A program made the translations under genes and the position numbers. The notes beneath the pieces are model-generated. The model ran no database searches. It was not told the DNA's origin and saw only the letters and a list, made by a program, of their open reading frames with translations. Positions 45,664 through 55,521 of a stretch of DNA of 64,000 nucleotides are shown one piece after another. Origin of the DNA: Eucommia ulmoides (Eukaryota; Streptophyta; Magnoliopsida; Garryales; Eucommiaceae); the NCBI GenBank assembly GCA_016647705.1, contig CM028327.1, forward strand, positions 6,519,726 to 6,583,725, written 5' to 3'. Within the stretch, counting starts at the first letter, position 1. Each line of letters begins with the position of its first letter.

Positions 45664-46065
45664 TACACAACAACAACAACTAAGCCTTTTTCCCACTTAT
45701 GTAGGGTCAGTTACATGAATCCGTTTACGTCATAGTGATCGATCAAGGATCATCCCCTCAATCAGATTTAATGTCATTAAATCAATTCTAATAGTCTCGT
45801 CCAACGTCTTCTTAGATCTACACCTCCCCTCTAGTAGCCCCCTACACTTGAACTAAATCACATTTTCTCATTGGTACTTCAATGGGTTTTCTATACACAT
45901 GCCCTAACCATCGTAAACGATTTTCTCTAATTTTCTCTTCGATGGGTGCTATTCCTAAATTCTCTCTAATAGTTTCATTCTTCATTTTATCCATTCTCGT
46001 CTTCCCACTCATCTACCGCAGCATCCTTATTTCTGTCACCCCAATTTTCTGGACATGATTTTAAA
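45664..46065 (-). mobile_element. RTE-type LINE 3' end
   Basis: Read on the minus strand it ends in a (TTG)n tail (45665-45680), preceded by a GACCCTACATAAGTGGGAAA-like block. Plant RTE elements typically end in a GGGTCGG..., CACCTAGTGGG..., (TTG)n pattern (from memory). The upstream part (CATTGAAGTACC, ATCGAAGAG) is the 3' UTR or C-terminal coding region. It lies about 0.7 kb from an RTE RT fragment of opposite orientation, so it is a separate insertion. Confidence 0.6.
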
Positions 46066-46714
46066 ATTTCTAACTAATATCAAATAAATTATAAATGTGA
46101 CCTTTATTTCACAAATTTAACAAAAATAAACACATAAAACCCTAATTTAAGGATTCTTTCAAGAATCAATAACAAATCTAACATGAATTTCACAAAATAT
46201 TACAAGATTCCACAAGTTCTAACCCTAATTTCATAAATCTAACCAAAAAATACAAATTAAAACCCTAATTTAAGAAATCTAACAAGAATCAATAACAAAT
46301 ATAACAACTATTTTGACCAAAATAATACATTAAAATGTTCAATTTAATCCCAAAAAATACTTTGATCAAACTCCCAAAAAGGATAGAAAGAAATTTTCCG
46401 GGAGAAATCACAAAATCAGAAAATATATGGAGTAAATAATTAGAACTTCAAAATATATAAGATGCCTTTGAAAAACTATTTTCAGCTAATTAAAAATGAT
46501 TTTCTAACGTTCAAAAACTGAAAATATGGTTGTAAGATCTTTGCTAGCTTAATCGTTCATCAATGTAAAGCCTTCTCGATTGTTCAATTATTTGATAACC
46601 AGATTCATTTTTTGATAAATGATCACTACAAGTCAGACTCCAATTACTTTCATCCAAGCTTCATCCTGGTCATGGATCCCACTTGACTAACCGTTGCTGC
46701 GCAGTTTTTGGATA
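46066..46714. other. A-rich spacer leading into the plastid mosaic
   Basis: Continues the AATCTAACAAGAATC short-repeat sequence. No gene is seen. The nature of 46560-46714 is unknown; it may be further organellar DNA. Confidence 0.4.
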
Positions 46715-46742
46715 GGCTAATCAGACGCGAGCCTCTCCTCGG
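46715..46742 (-). pseudogene. rrn16: Plastid 16S rRNA fragment (28 bp)
   Basis: GCTAATCAGACGCGAGCC and the following CTCCTCGG match, with one change, the reverse complement of the plastid 16S segment near position 200-230. Too short to stand alone, but it adjoins other plastid pieces. Confidence 0.5.
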
Positions 46743-47027
46743 ATGTGTAATATTCATCAATTAATTTGAATTAGCATGTCTCCCATGCAAGGTCTACTTT
46801 TCTTTCTGTTATTTCTAAAGCAATTGCTTCAGCTTCAGCCACTCGAATTTTCGATTGGAAGAATTGTTGCGCCCCAGTTGTACACTCCAAAAAGAAAAAA
46901 TCTCTATTTGATAGGGCTTCAGTTGCCCTTCTATCTAGCACTCTCAAGCTCATGTAAGAGAAAAGAAGGTCAGGAACACACGAGCATGTACCATCTCAAT
47001 GGACAAAGCAAATAACATTTCACTTAC

Positions 47028-47104
47028 CTTGATCCTGGGTGAAAGTCACTGCTCTTTTATCTACGACATCGCCTTTCAACAATCGATCGTGTACACAAAA
47101 GGTT
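47028..47104 (-). pseudogene. Possible orphan exon of unknown gene
   Basis: The minus strand reads an open stretch VYTIDRLLKGDVVDKRAVTF then TQDQ, ending at a strong donor GATCAAG|GTAAGTG (47028/47027). I do not recognise the protein. A second minus-strand open stretch of 60 codons (46771-46953: FQSKIRVAEAEAIALEITER) lies beyond the donor. Either may be organellar sequence or a decayed nuclear exon. Confidence 0.25.
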
Positions 47105-47239
47105 GTTACAAGAAGAGGTTTTTCTTTCTCTCTCCTATCTCCTAGGGGCCAGCATCCAAGAATCTCCTGTTGTTTCTTGCTCTGTGTTCCCTACGAACTA
47201 TGGACATAGGAAGTCAAGCCAAGGCCTTAAGCTTTCTAT

Positions 47240-47312
47240 CATCCTGGTGTCACGCTATTTTTCTGCAAGACCTACCCTAAAATATCGTCACTGCAGTAGA
47301 GTTTCACCACCT
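47240..47312 (-). pseudogene. rrn5: Plastid 5S rRNA fragment
   Basis: The reverse complement reads GGTGAAACTCTACTGCAGTG, ACGATATTTTAGGGTAGG, TCTTGCAGAAAAATAGC and CCAGGATG, the 3' two-thirds of plastid 5S rRNA with several substitutions. The 5' third is replaced by the atpB piece. Confidence 0.75.
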
Positions 47313-47316
47313 AACT

Positions 47317-47412
47317 AACACGGGAGCTCCACTAAGTGTTCCGGTTGGTGGAGCGACTCTCGAACGAATTTTCAACATGCTTGGGGAGCCTATTGATAAT
47401 TTAGGGCCTGTA
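47317..47412 (+). pseudogene. atpB: Plastid atpB fragment
   Basis: Reads [18 protein letters not shown] then [12 protein letters not shown], the conserved segment of the F1 ATP synthase beta subunit upstream of the P-loop. About 32 codons, joined directly to the 5S piece on the left and to unidentified sequence on the right. A nuclear plastid-DNA copy, not functional. Confidence 0.85.
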
Positions 47413-47690
47413 TTTATCCAGTAGTCATTCTTGGCACTATTGCGTGACTAACCAAGCAAACAAATGACCTTGCATCTCGAGGATTCAAGGAAATCTACTA
47501 ATTTTCTAATTGGAGTCAACAACAGATGGAAACGGCTACTAAGACCCCATAGAGAATTGATTCATTTGAGTATAAAATCCTCTTTCTTCAGCTAGGATAG
47601 AGTCAATTTCTTTGGCTCTTTAAATTTAACCAGCAGACAGTATACCCTTTTGAATCTTTTCCAGGCTTGGACCATGTCTCCCGAACAACC

Positions 47691-47850
47691 GGAGAAGGGT
47701 AGTGAGATTGATCCACAAGAAGCTCGAGAGACTCTTGAAATAGCAGAAGTTAATTTAAGATAAGTGGAAGGAAAGAGACAAACAATTGAGACAAATCTAG
47801 CTCTCCGAGGAGCTAGGACACCAGTAGAGGCTATCAACGCGATTTCGTAA
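47691..47850 (+). pseudogene. atpE: Plastid atpE fragment, C-terminal end
   Basis: Reads EKGSEIDPQEARETLEIAEV, then an in-frame stop, then VEGKRQTIETNLALRGARTP and VEAINAIS with TAA at 47848. This is the C-terminal helical hairpin of the plastid ATP synthase epsilon subunit. Same strand and order as atpB in plastid DNA, but about 1.7 kb of intervening plastid sequence is missing. Confidence 0.85.
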
Positions 47851-48002
47851 CGAGTTGTTGCTGTGGAAGCTGCCTTCGAGTTGTTATAGTTGTTTCACAA
47901 ATATAACAAGATTTTAACAAGAAGTTTACAATTTCTAAAAAAAATCGAGCAAATCTAACCCTGAATGTACATAAAATCGCATATACTATACACATATAAA
48001 GT

Positions 48003-48235
48003 AGGGTTTTGAACAGACCTAACGTCGCAGTCCACAGTGGCTGCCGCCGCCAACTGACTACCCTCCAACTTCTCCGCCCTGTATTTCCGTCGCCGACCGG
48101 AGGGACGAAGATCTCACGGAAGAGGGGAGTGACGAAGGCAAGATAGAAAGTGACGAAGCAATGGAGAAGAGTGACGGGAGACGGAACCGGGAGAGGCGGA
48201 GATCTCACGGAGGGAAATGGTTCAGCGAGGTGGCG
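48003..48235 (-). other. GC-rich leader-like block, possible first exon
   Basis: Against an AT-rich background, the minus strand is CT- and CG-rich like a plant 5' UTR, with a possible donor GACGTTAG|GTCTGT at its end (48018). It could be a first exon of the uL18-family gene 4.7 kb away on the same strand. No convincing start codon or transit peptide is read, so this is speculative. Confidence 0.2.
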
Positions 48236-49207
48236 TAAATGATGAAATATTTTAGAAAAATAAAATTATAAAAAATAGTTTAGAAATAAAAATTTGTACC
48301 AAAATAATTTTTTTGAAGTTACAAGTATTAAAAATTGAATACTTAATATATTCAGCATGTTTGTAAACATTATAAAAGAAACTATAGTGGTCTCTTTTAC
48401 CGACAAAAGAAGTGGATTGTAAAAGGTCTTCTGAATCTAAAAGATACGTTTACATTTAATATTTCAACATTAGTTTACATTAGTATTAGAGTGTTATAGA
48501 CTCGTTTTGCCTAGTTATAGTTCGTGAACAATCGATTTTTAGAAAAAAAATACTTATTTCTTCATTAATGAAATGGTTTTTCGAAAATTCATATTTCTGG
48601 AAAACTTTTATATAAAAATATTCTATATTTTATTATGATTTCCACGATATAAAGTTTGGACTTATGTTTGATTTTATATGATTTTGCAAAAATTAATAAA
48701 TATATATGTATATATATTTCTACCCATTTACTATTCATTTCAATGATTTTTATTTTTCTAGTGAAAGGAAGAAGATTACATTGGGTTAATTACATTACAT
48801 ATATCATGTCTATGGTATTTGTTATCGTCTAGACATGGATTATATGCATATTTCATGTCACATATTTTGGGTTATATTTCATATGTATTTAAAAATACAT
48901 GCCTAATGAGTTTGAGATATATTTTTTGCATAATGTGGCTATAATTAATATTTAGATCCATAAATACATGCGATGATTATGGCCATAGTAAAATTTCCGA
49001 TCGTCTATACTATGGAGTTATGTGTTATCTTTAGGTTTGATTGTTGCAATAAAATAACTAGTTCGTACTAGTATCCTAATGTGGATAAATTAGGTCAAGT
49101 CATTTTGACGAATATAGTAGTGGATCTTGCTAAAAACGAGAAAATAGATGGAAAGAATTAAGATATTTGGCATCTAAAATCTAATATCTTATGAATGAGT
49201 GAAAGGT
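48236..49207. other. AT-rich spacer
   Basis: No gene is seen. (TA)-rich around 48700. Confidence 0.5.
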
Positions 49208-49634
49208 CCTTACTCACTCTCAAAAGATGCCTTGTAACATGATGATTTCCCTAGGCTTTATATATAGGTCAGGATTAGGTAACACAAGCGATGTAGAATT
49301 CAACACACCCCCTCACATGTAAGGTGGACTTTTGACAAACCACTGCGAACGGATATCGAGGAAAAAACCTAACATCGATGTGGGTTTCAACATGCCCCCT
49401 TACGCGCATGATGAACTTTTTTTTACAAACCACTACAAAATGGATATCAAGGGACCTAACATCGATGTGGAATTCAACACATCCAACATAAAACAGAAGG
49501 TGTGACTGTGATACCATGTAGAAAACCAATGCAGCCTGACTCACTCTCAAAAGACGCCTTGTAAGATAAGGATTATCCTAAGCTTTATATATAGCTCATG
49601 ATCAGGTAACACAAGCGATGCCAGATTTAACAGG
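49208..49634. repeat. Direct repeats inside a retroelement-like block
   Basis: CACTCTCAAAAGATGCCTTG...GGCTTTATATATAGG...GGTAACACAAGCGATG (about 49215-49302) recurs at about 49546-49634. Between them, a roughly 90-bp unit (GACTTTTGACAAACCACTGC...GATATCGAGG...CCTAACATCGATGTGG) is repeated twice (about 49325 and 49420). The TTTATATATAGG looks like a TATA box, so an LTR with internal duplication is likely. Confidence 0.6.
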
Positions 49635-49989
49635 AACATTGTCATATATCATGGAATCACCTCTCAGGGGTACTTACACCCAATATTGACTCGAGATTAA
49701 AATTTGTAAAAATATAAACAAAAAAAAAATTACACCTAAATAGTAAAGCTATTAATAAATCATGAGGGAAAGAAATTTTAACATTTTAGATCTAATTTCG
49801 AAAGATGAATGGTTAAGATTAAACTTGTAGAACCTCTCAACCCACTAATTTCAAAGTTCGCTATATAACTCAACTAATTCAATAAATATTTGGGAGGAAA
49901 ATTCTTGGTTAAAAGTTTTACACATTCAGTTCCAAGTAGGTTGAATTTTATTATACTTTGTACCTTTTAAGTTTTTTATATGTATTTTT

Positions 49990-50595
49990 TATGGGGAGGA
50001 AATCATACGTAGTTTGATCTTTGGCCACGTGTCCCTAACGCGTGGCGGGTGCGAGGAACTCCTCATTTCTTGCCAAGTTGGCCGCAACACCAACCCGACT
50101 GGGAAAGGTCCTACCTGCTCGGTTGATGCTACCAATCATGAAGGGGTGGGGCTCCCCTTGAATAAAACTGCTAGGCGACCATGCAACATCCTTCAATTCC
50201 GTGATTGTCAGTCACTGTATTCAATGGGGATTATCCCCACAACCTCATAACACGACACCACGAGTAAGACGGTTACAACAAACGTTGCCTATTTAGGAAA
50301 GAGTCTTTACCTCCCTTAAGTAAGGGATCCATGAGCCGCAATCATTGCCATCTTAATGGTGACAGGCTGAAACCGCCTCCACCTTAATGATGACGGGTTG
50401 AGAATCAGGGAAGATTGACCAAACAAGTTTTCACCATTTTATGAGTATCAGAACAGTGAGCTAACGAGGTACGCACATTTTTTCTTATCTACCACCTTTG
50501 CAAATTCTACTGAGAAATTCTCGACTAATTTTCACACCGAAAGTGTAAAGCCAATAGGCCTACTGGCAGTGAATTATTTTGCAGGCCCCCTAACT
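49990..50595 (+). repeat. Probable solo LTR
   Basis: Moderately GC-rich, with CCACGTGTCC near the start, duplicated CACCTTAATGATGAC/CATCTTAATGGTGAC blocks (50350, 50378) and a 3' part (TGAGAAATTCTCGACTAATT, CACACCGAAAGTGTAAAGCC) resembling the U5 of plant LTRs. No open frame with known motifs. The ends are unclear. Confidence 0.35.
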
Positions 50596-50787
50596 AAAAG
50601 AAAGTGAGTTAAGTCAGAAGATATTTCAATCATTCGAATCTTAGAGTGACGTGTCCAGTGAACTATTTTTTAACATCATCAATTTACTAATTTTATATTT
50701 ATTATTTTTTTATATTTATAAATCCATATAATTGTATTCGAAAAAAAAACTTGTCTAAGTAAAAACCATATTAATGGGACATTTTGT

Positions 50788-53388
50788 GCAAGACCTCAAT
50801 TATAGCAAGTACGTCATTTTAGTTACATTTTAGTGTAATTGGCAAAAAAAAAAAAAAAAAAATTCGGGGCGAAATTGGGTCAATAAAAATTCAAATTCAA
50901 AATCTAGGGGTCAATTCGTAAATTTAGAAACATTAAATCCAAACTTTGAGGGGGGTAAATTGACATGTAACTTTTAATTGAAACTTAAAGGGGTAAAATT
51001 GCAAATTTTAGAAACTTTTAAAAATTTCAATTGATTAAAATTAAGATTTAAAGGAAGTTGGGAGAAGAAAGAGTAATTAATTAAAAAGTTTATTTTATAT
51101 ATATATATATATATATATGCTGATCGGACGAAGCAGCTGCCGGCAGGAAGTAGGGAGAGCAGTGACGTGACAAGCTGGGAGGAAGTGAACCCACTAAACG
51201 CATGCAAAACATACGTGTAATGATAAAAACATCTCCAAAAATCTGAAATTTAAAACGGAAATCAGGAAATGGAGAGAGAGAGGAAGGTCGGCAGTGTATG
51301 TGGGTGGATGTGTGAGTTGTCGTCGATCTCAGGTGAGGGAGTAATAGGCCATCGTCGTCGGTTTACTGTGAGTATGTGGGTGTGTGTTCTGTCCACCGGC
51401 AGTATGTGCTTGATCATCGCCGTTCGCCGGCGTGTGTGTATTCGATTCGTCGTCGAGTGTGTGGGCTGTCGGCAGTGGGTGTGTTCTGGTTGTTCGGCGA
51501 CTGAGTGGGGGTGTGTGGTGGCACCGTCTGGTCTGGATGTGTGATCATCGACGGCGTGGGGGTGTCCCTCCGGTGTGAGGCTGGGTGCTGCCGGCCGGAG
51601 TGTTAGAGAGAGAGAGAAGGTGGGTATCGGGTTTGGATAGGTGTTCCGGTCGACGTCACGGGTGTTCCGTCTTCGTGGATGTGTGGCATGATCGGAGCAA
51701 GGTTGGTTGCCGGCGAGTCCCAAAGCAGAAAACAGAAAACGAAGTGAGAGAAAGGGAGTTGTCGATGACGTCGTCGTCCGGCGGGGAGTTTGTTCAGTCG
51801 ACGGTGACTGTGGGAGGGGAGTACGTGTGTTCGGCATTTGGGGTGTGTGTAATCGGTGACGGTGTGCTCGTGATTAGAGTAGGACGATCGGTGGCTGGTT
51901 CAAACCGGAACTAAAGCAGAAGACGAAACAGAGAAGAGAAAAGGAAAAAAAAAAAAAAAAAGGAAGGAGAAAAAAAAATAATAAAAAAAAGGGAATTACA
52001 CGAACCACCCCACTGAAAATTAAAACCCCCTCTCGTGGTCTCCAAACAATTCGAAAACAGGTAAAATTTCAATCAATTAATAATTCTCGTTAAATTAAAT
52101 TTTATTTAGCGTTACAAATCCCAAAATCGTAACAATTTCCTAACGATTAATTAATTTTAATTACGTGGTACATAAAATAGTAACAATTCGGAATATAAGG
52201 CCGGCATTGCATGATTCAGATGTTTTAGATAAGATATTAATTTAGGCACTGTTACTATTAGGCTCGCAGGCACCGGTGTCCCGATAAAGTATGGTCAGTG
52301 AAGGTTTTGGAGAGTGGTTTACGAGGTGAGTGTATTATTTTCTTGCCAAACTATTTTTCTATGAATATATATATATATATATATATATGATGATGAAATA
52401 TGTAATTATTTAAATTGTATGAATTTATAAACGATATGGATCAAGCAGGATTTGAATGAATTAGTAAACTGAACTTCGATAGTTTTCAAAAAGAAGTTGG
52501 AAATAAATTTCCGCTAGATTTGGTGAAATTGGACGGTGTTTTTAAAAAGGGAATAAGAAACATCTATTCTTCTAAAAATGTCTGGTTTTCTAAAAAGGAT
52601 GGAAAAGTGGTTTTGATAAAATTGGACATTTTCTTTAAAAGAAAGTGCGAAATATGATTTTTGAATTTAAAAGTTAGTTTTGAAGAAAAATGGTAGGTGT
52701 GGTTTCTCCCCGTAAGGGGTGTGGATTATATTTCTCCCCGAAAAGGGGTGTAGATATTTCGTAGGAAGGCATTCCTATGAATGTTACGGTACCGTTGCAA
52801 CTCCCGATCGTGAGGTTAAAACGATCACTAGGGCTGACCAGCGTGTGTGTGTGTTTGAGAAGATATTTTGAGATGTGATAATTTGCTTCTACTGAGTGAT
52901 TTATTATTTATATGGTGAATGACATGATTCTTATACTAAATAATTTTTGCATGGAACTTATAGGTAGTGCTTTATTCTCACTGCTAATATTATGCGAACC
53001 TTTGCGAGCTACGTAATATTTACATATTTAAGCTTGATCCATTTAGATGATGCATAATAAACTGTTATTATTATAAAAATATTTTACTAAGAAGGCAGTA
53101 CACTCGCAGGTACAACGGCTAGGAGTCGGTTCCCTACTAGCACTAGATAGAGCTACGTGATGGAGTCATATAGGTGTTTGAGAGAAGCTGTCATAGACGA
53201 ACCTATAAAAGGTTCATAGATAAATACTGTTTGTTAAAATTAAGTTGGGATGGGTGTGTCCCCCATTTAAATGTTTGTATTATATGGTGGGTATATATTA
53301 TCTTTCATTTGGTTGTTTGGGTATTGGTGATGTCATGTTGTAGTCACGCCAGCCTCGGGATGACGGGTGTCCGGGACGGGTTGTGACA
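50788..53388 (-). mobile_element. Solo LTR copy B (2.60 kb) with hairpin core
   Basis: Starts TGCAAGACCTC and ends GTTGTGACA, collinear with copy A at both ends. The flanking TTTTG (50783-50787) and CTTTG (53389-53393) are a 5-bp duplication with one mismatch. It shows the same layout as A: A/T-rich start, GC-rich block (51270-51900), A-run (51942-51960), CACGAACCACCCC landmark (51999), inverted arms (52326-52344 and 53089-53107), hairpins (52708-52748) and palindrome ACGGTACCGT (52786-52795). The strand is inferred as for A. Confidence 0.8.
52326..53107. repeat. Symmetric inverted-repeat core of LTR copy B
   Basis: Outer arms GTGAGTGTATTATTTTCTT (52326-52344) and AAGAAGGCAGTACACTCGC (53089-53107) pair at 18 of 19 positions counting G-U. 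Inner arms ATGGATCAAGC (52436-52446) and GCTTGATCCAT (53032-53042) are perfect. Central hairpins are CCCC-GTAA-GGGG (52708-52719), CCCC-GAAAA-GGGG (52736-52748) and CGTAGGAA/TTCCTATG (52760-52779). Confidence 0.7.
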
Positions 53389-53416
53389 CTTTGAATTAAA
53401 GTCTTGGGAGAGAAAA

Positions 53417-55511
53417 ATGGAAAACCTTGTGAGAAAAAATCTTGAGAAAGGAAATGGCTCAACAAGCAAGACAACGAAAGGGGAAGATGACTTAGCAAGA
53501 AGCACTAAGAAAGTAAAAATCAACATGCTGGAAAAAAAATTTGAGGAATTCACGGGGAATGAATCTCCCACGACTGAGATGGAGCAAGATATGGATACGA
53601 GCAACTACCAAAATGCTAAGCCGAGTACAGGTTACGCACAATCCTATGGAGGTGAATCCCCTTACCAAAGATCCTTCAGAGATGTTCTCAATGGCAAACA
53701 GAAAAGAAAGGACAAACGGTTGATGAAAGTGTGTTTTGATGCGGAGGAAGATAATTGGGTTGATTGGAATATGGAGATGGACGAGGGTACTGACAAGCTG
53801 AAGCAGAAGGGTATTCCCGAGATTCATTTCCCTGATCAAATGCTTGAAAAAATAAGAGAAATAGAAAGGCTCGCTCATCATCCGGTTATTGGGTCGTTCT
53901 ATAGGATACAAGATATTGTGTCAAAAGCCAAAGCAATCTGGAAATTACAAGGTGACTGTGAAATAATTGATCTCAGCCATGACTACTTCTTGGTGAAGTA
54001 TGATCGTGTTGCGGATTCAGAGAGGATATTAACTGAGGACCCATGCATAATTTTCGATCATTATCTCACCATTAGAAAGTAGGAACCAGAATTTCATCTA
54101 GGTGATGCTGAGAAAACAAAGACGATAGTGTAGGTTAGGATTTTGGAGCTCCCTATGGAGTTTTATAAGTTACCGGTGTTGTATAATATTGGTCGTGAAC
54201 TTGGTAAACCAATAAAAATGGACAGTATTATGGCGGCGGCGACGCGAGGAAAGTTTGCTTGGATTTGCATTGAGATGGATCTAAACCAACCTCTAGTCCT
54301 TCTCTATGTAATTAGAGGAAGAACATACAGGCTGGAGTATGAGAGCCTTCATGCTCTTTGTCAAAAATGTGGGAGAGTAACACACAATGTAGACTATTGC
54401 CCTTTCTTCAAATCGGCTAATACTAGTGGTGAAGCACCGGTGGTGATACCGTTGGTAATTATACCATCAAGTGTTAAAAGTATGGGGAGGAATGAACAGA
54501 AGATGACGCCGGAAAGGATGGATCAAGAGATAACGCCGGCGAACAATCCGGTAAAGAAAAAGTCATCGGAGGAGGAGACACGTACGGAGGTACATAAGAG
54601 TAACTTTACCGTTGAGAAACAAAACGTGGGTGGAGAGCATAATAGAAATATAGTGAAGGCACTTCCACGTCCAGCTGTAGCAAAGCCTATTGAAGCACTC
54701 AAGAAAACGATTGAGAAAGAAGATGAGTCTGCCTTCGGGCCATGGCTGCTTATTTAAAAACAAAAGAGAGTTTGTTTTAAAAAGAATAATGGGCCACAAT
54801 CTAGAGCCCATATGGAAGTTAATTCAGGCCCAAGAAATAGGAAGCCCAACAGTTATGATCTCAAAGTCGGGCTGTAGAGCAATGAGCTGGAAAATTTTCA
54901 AACGGGCCTTAATTCCAAATCAGCTCCGGCTAGAAATAATATAGCCCAGGGGCCTTGACATGGAGGAAAATTCACCACTCCTCAAGCTATTAATAAAGAC
55001 AGCCAAAAATTTCAGAAAGGTTGCTGCATTTTTAAAAGCTCTAATTAAAGAAAAACACGTGGCATAAGCTGGTATTAAAAGCTGGGCTTGGACCTCTAAT
55101 TTGGCTTCTTCTTCCAAAGATTTTTCAGTAAACCCTAATCCCCATTTGAGGTCTAATTTTGACTCTAATTCTCACCAACCCCTGAACCATCAAGAAGCTT
55201 CCTCCAGCTCTCAACCTTCTAGGAGTACCGAAAATTTGGAAGCTAATCATGACCAACCCAAAAACCTTTATTCTAGCCACAAACCCATCATCACTGTTCC
55301 TGACTCAAGAGAGGGAGATGACTCACAAAGTGAAGGTGTTTTGGATAGTAAAAACAGTGAGAATATTAGCAAGATCCATGAATTGAGACAAGATAAAAAT
55401 TCCATGCATGAAAGTCTATGTGGAGCCATGTAAGGCGTGGATGGAGAACAAGATGAGATACAAACTGATTCTAGGGATAAGGGATTCGGATCCACTCCCA
55501 AACCTATAAAG
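53417..55511 (+). pseudogene. LINE ORF1 (DUF4283-type with zinc knuckle)
   Basis: From ATG 53417 the frame is open for 221 codons, has TAG at 54080 and 54131, then is open again to 54755; a shifted frame continues to 55511. It contains a Lys/Glu-rich N-terminus, a DUF4283-like part (WKLQGDCEIIDLSHDYFLVKY, KFAWICIEMDLNQPLV, YRLEYESLHALC) and a CCHC knuckle CQKCGRVTHNVDYC (about 54358-54399), the standard ORF1 layout of plant L1 elements, which bind element RNA. The long tail is Ser/Asn/Glu-rich. Two isolated TAGs in an otherwise intact frame suggest moderate age. Confidence 0.8.
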
Positions 55512-55521
55512 TAAGTTTTCT

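Noticed and set aside
47834-48208. 124-codon minus-strand frame
   Set aside because: No domain recognised; the 5' part may be a UTR and the 3' part reads AT-rich intron-like sequence. Kept only as a possible leader exon.
50014-50250. 78-codon frame with Cys residues
   Set aside because: Lies in an LTR-like block, without a family match or flanking exons.
51262-51914. 191- and 109-codon frames in LTR copy B
   Set aside because: Same GC-rich LTR block. The frames differ from those in copies A and C, and no motif is present.
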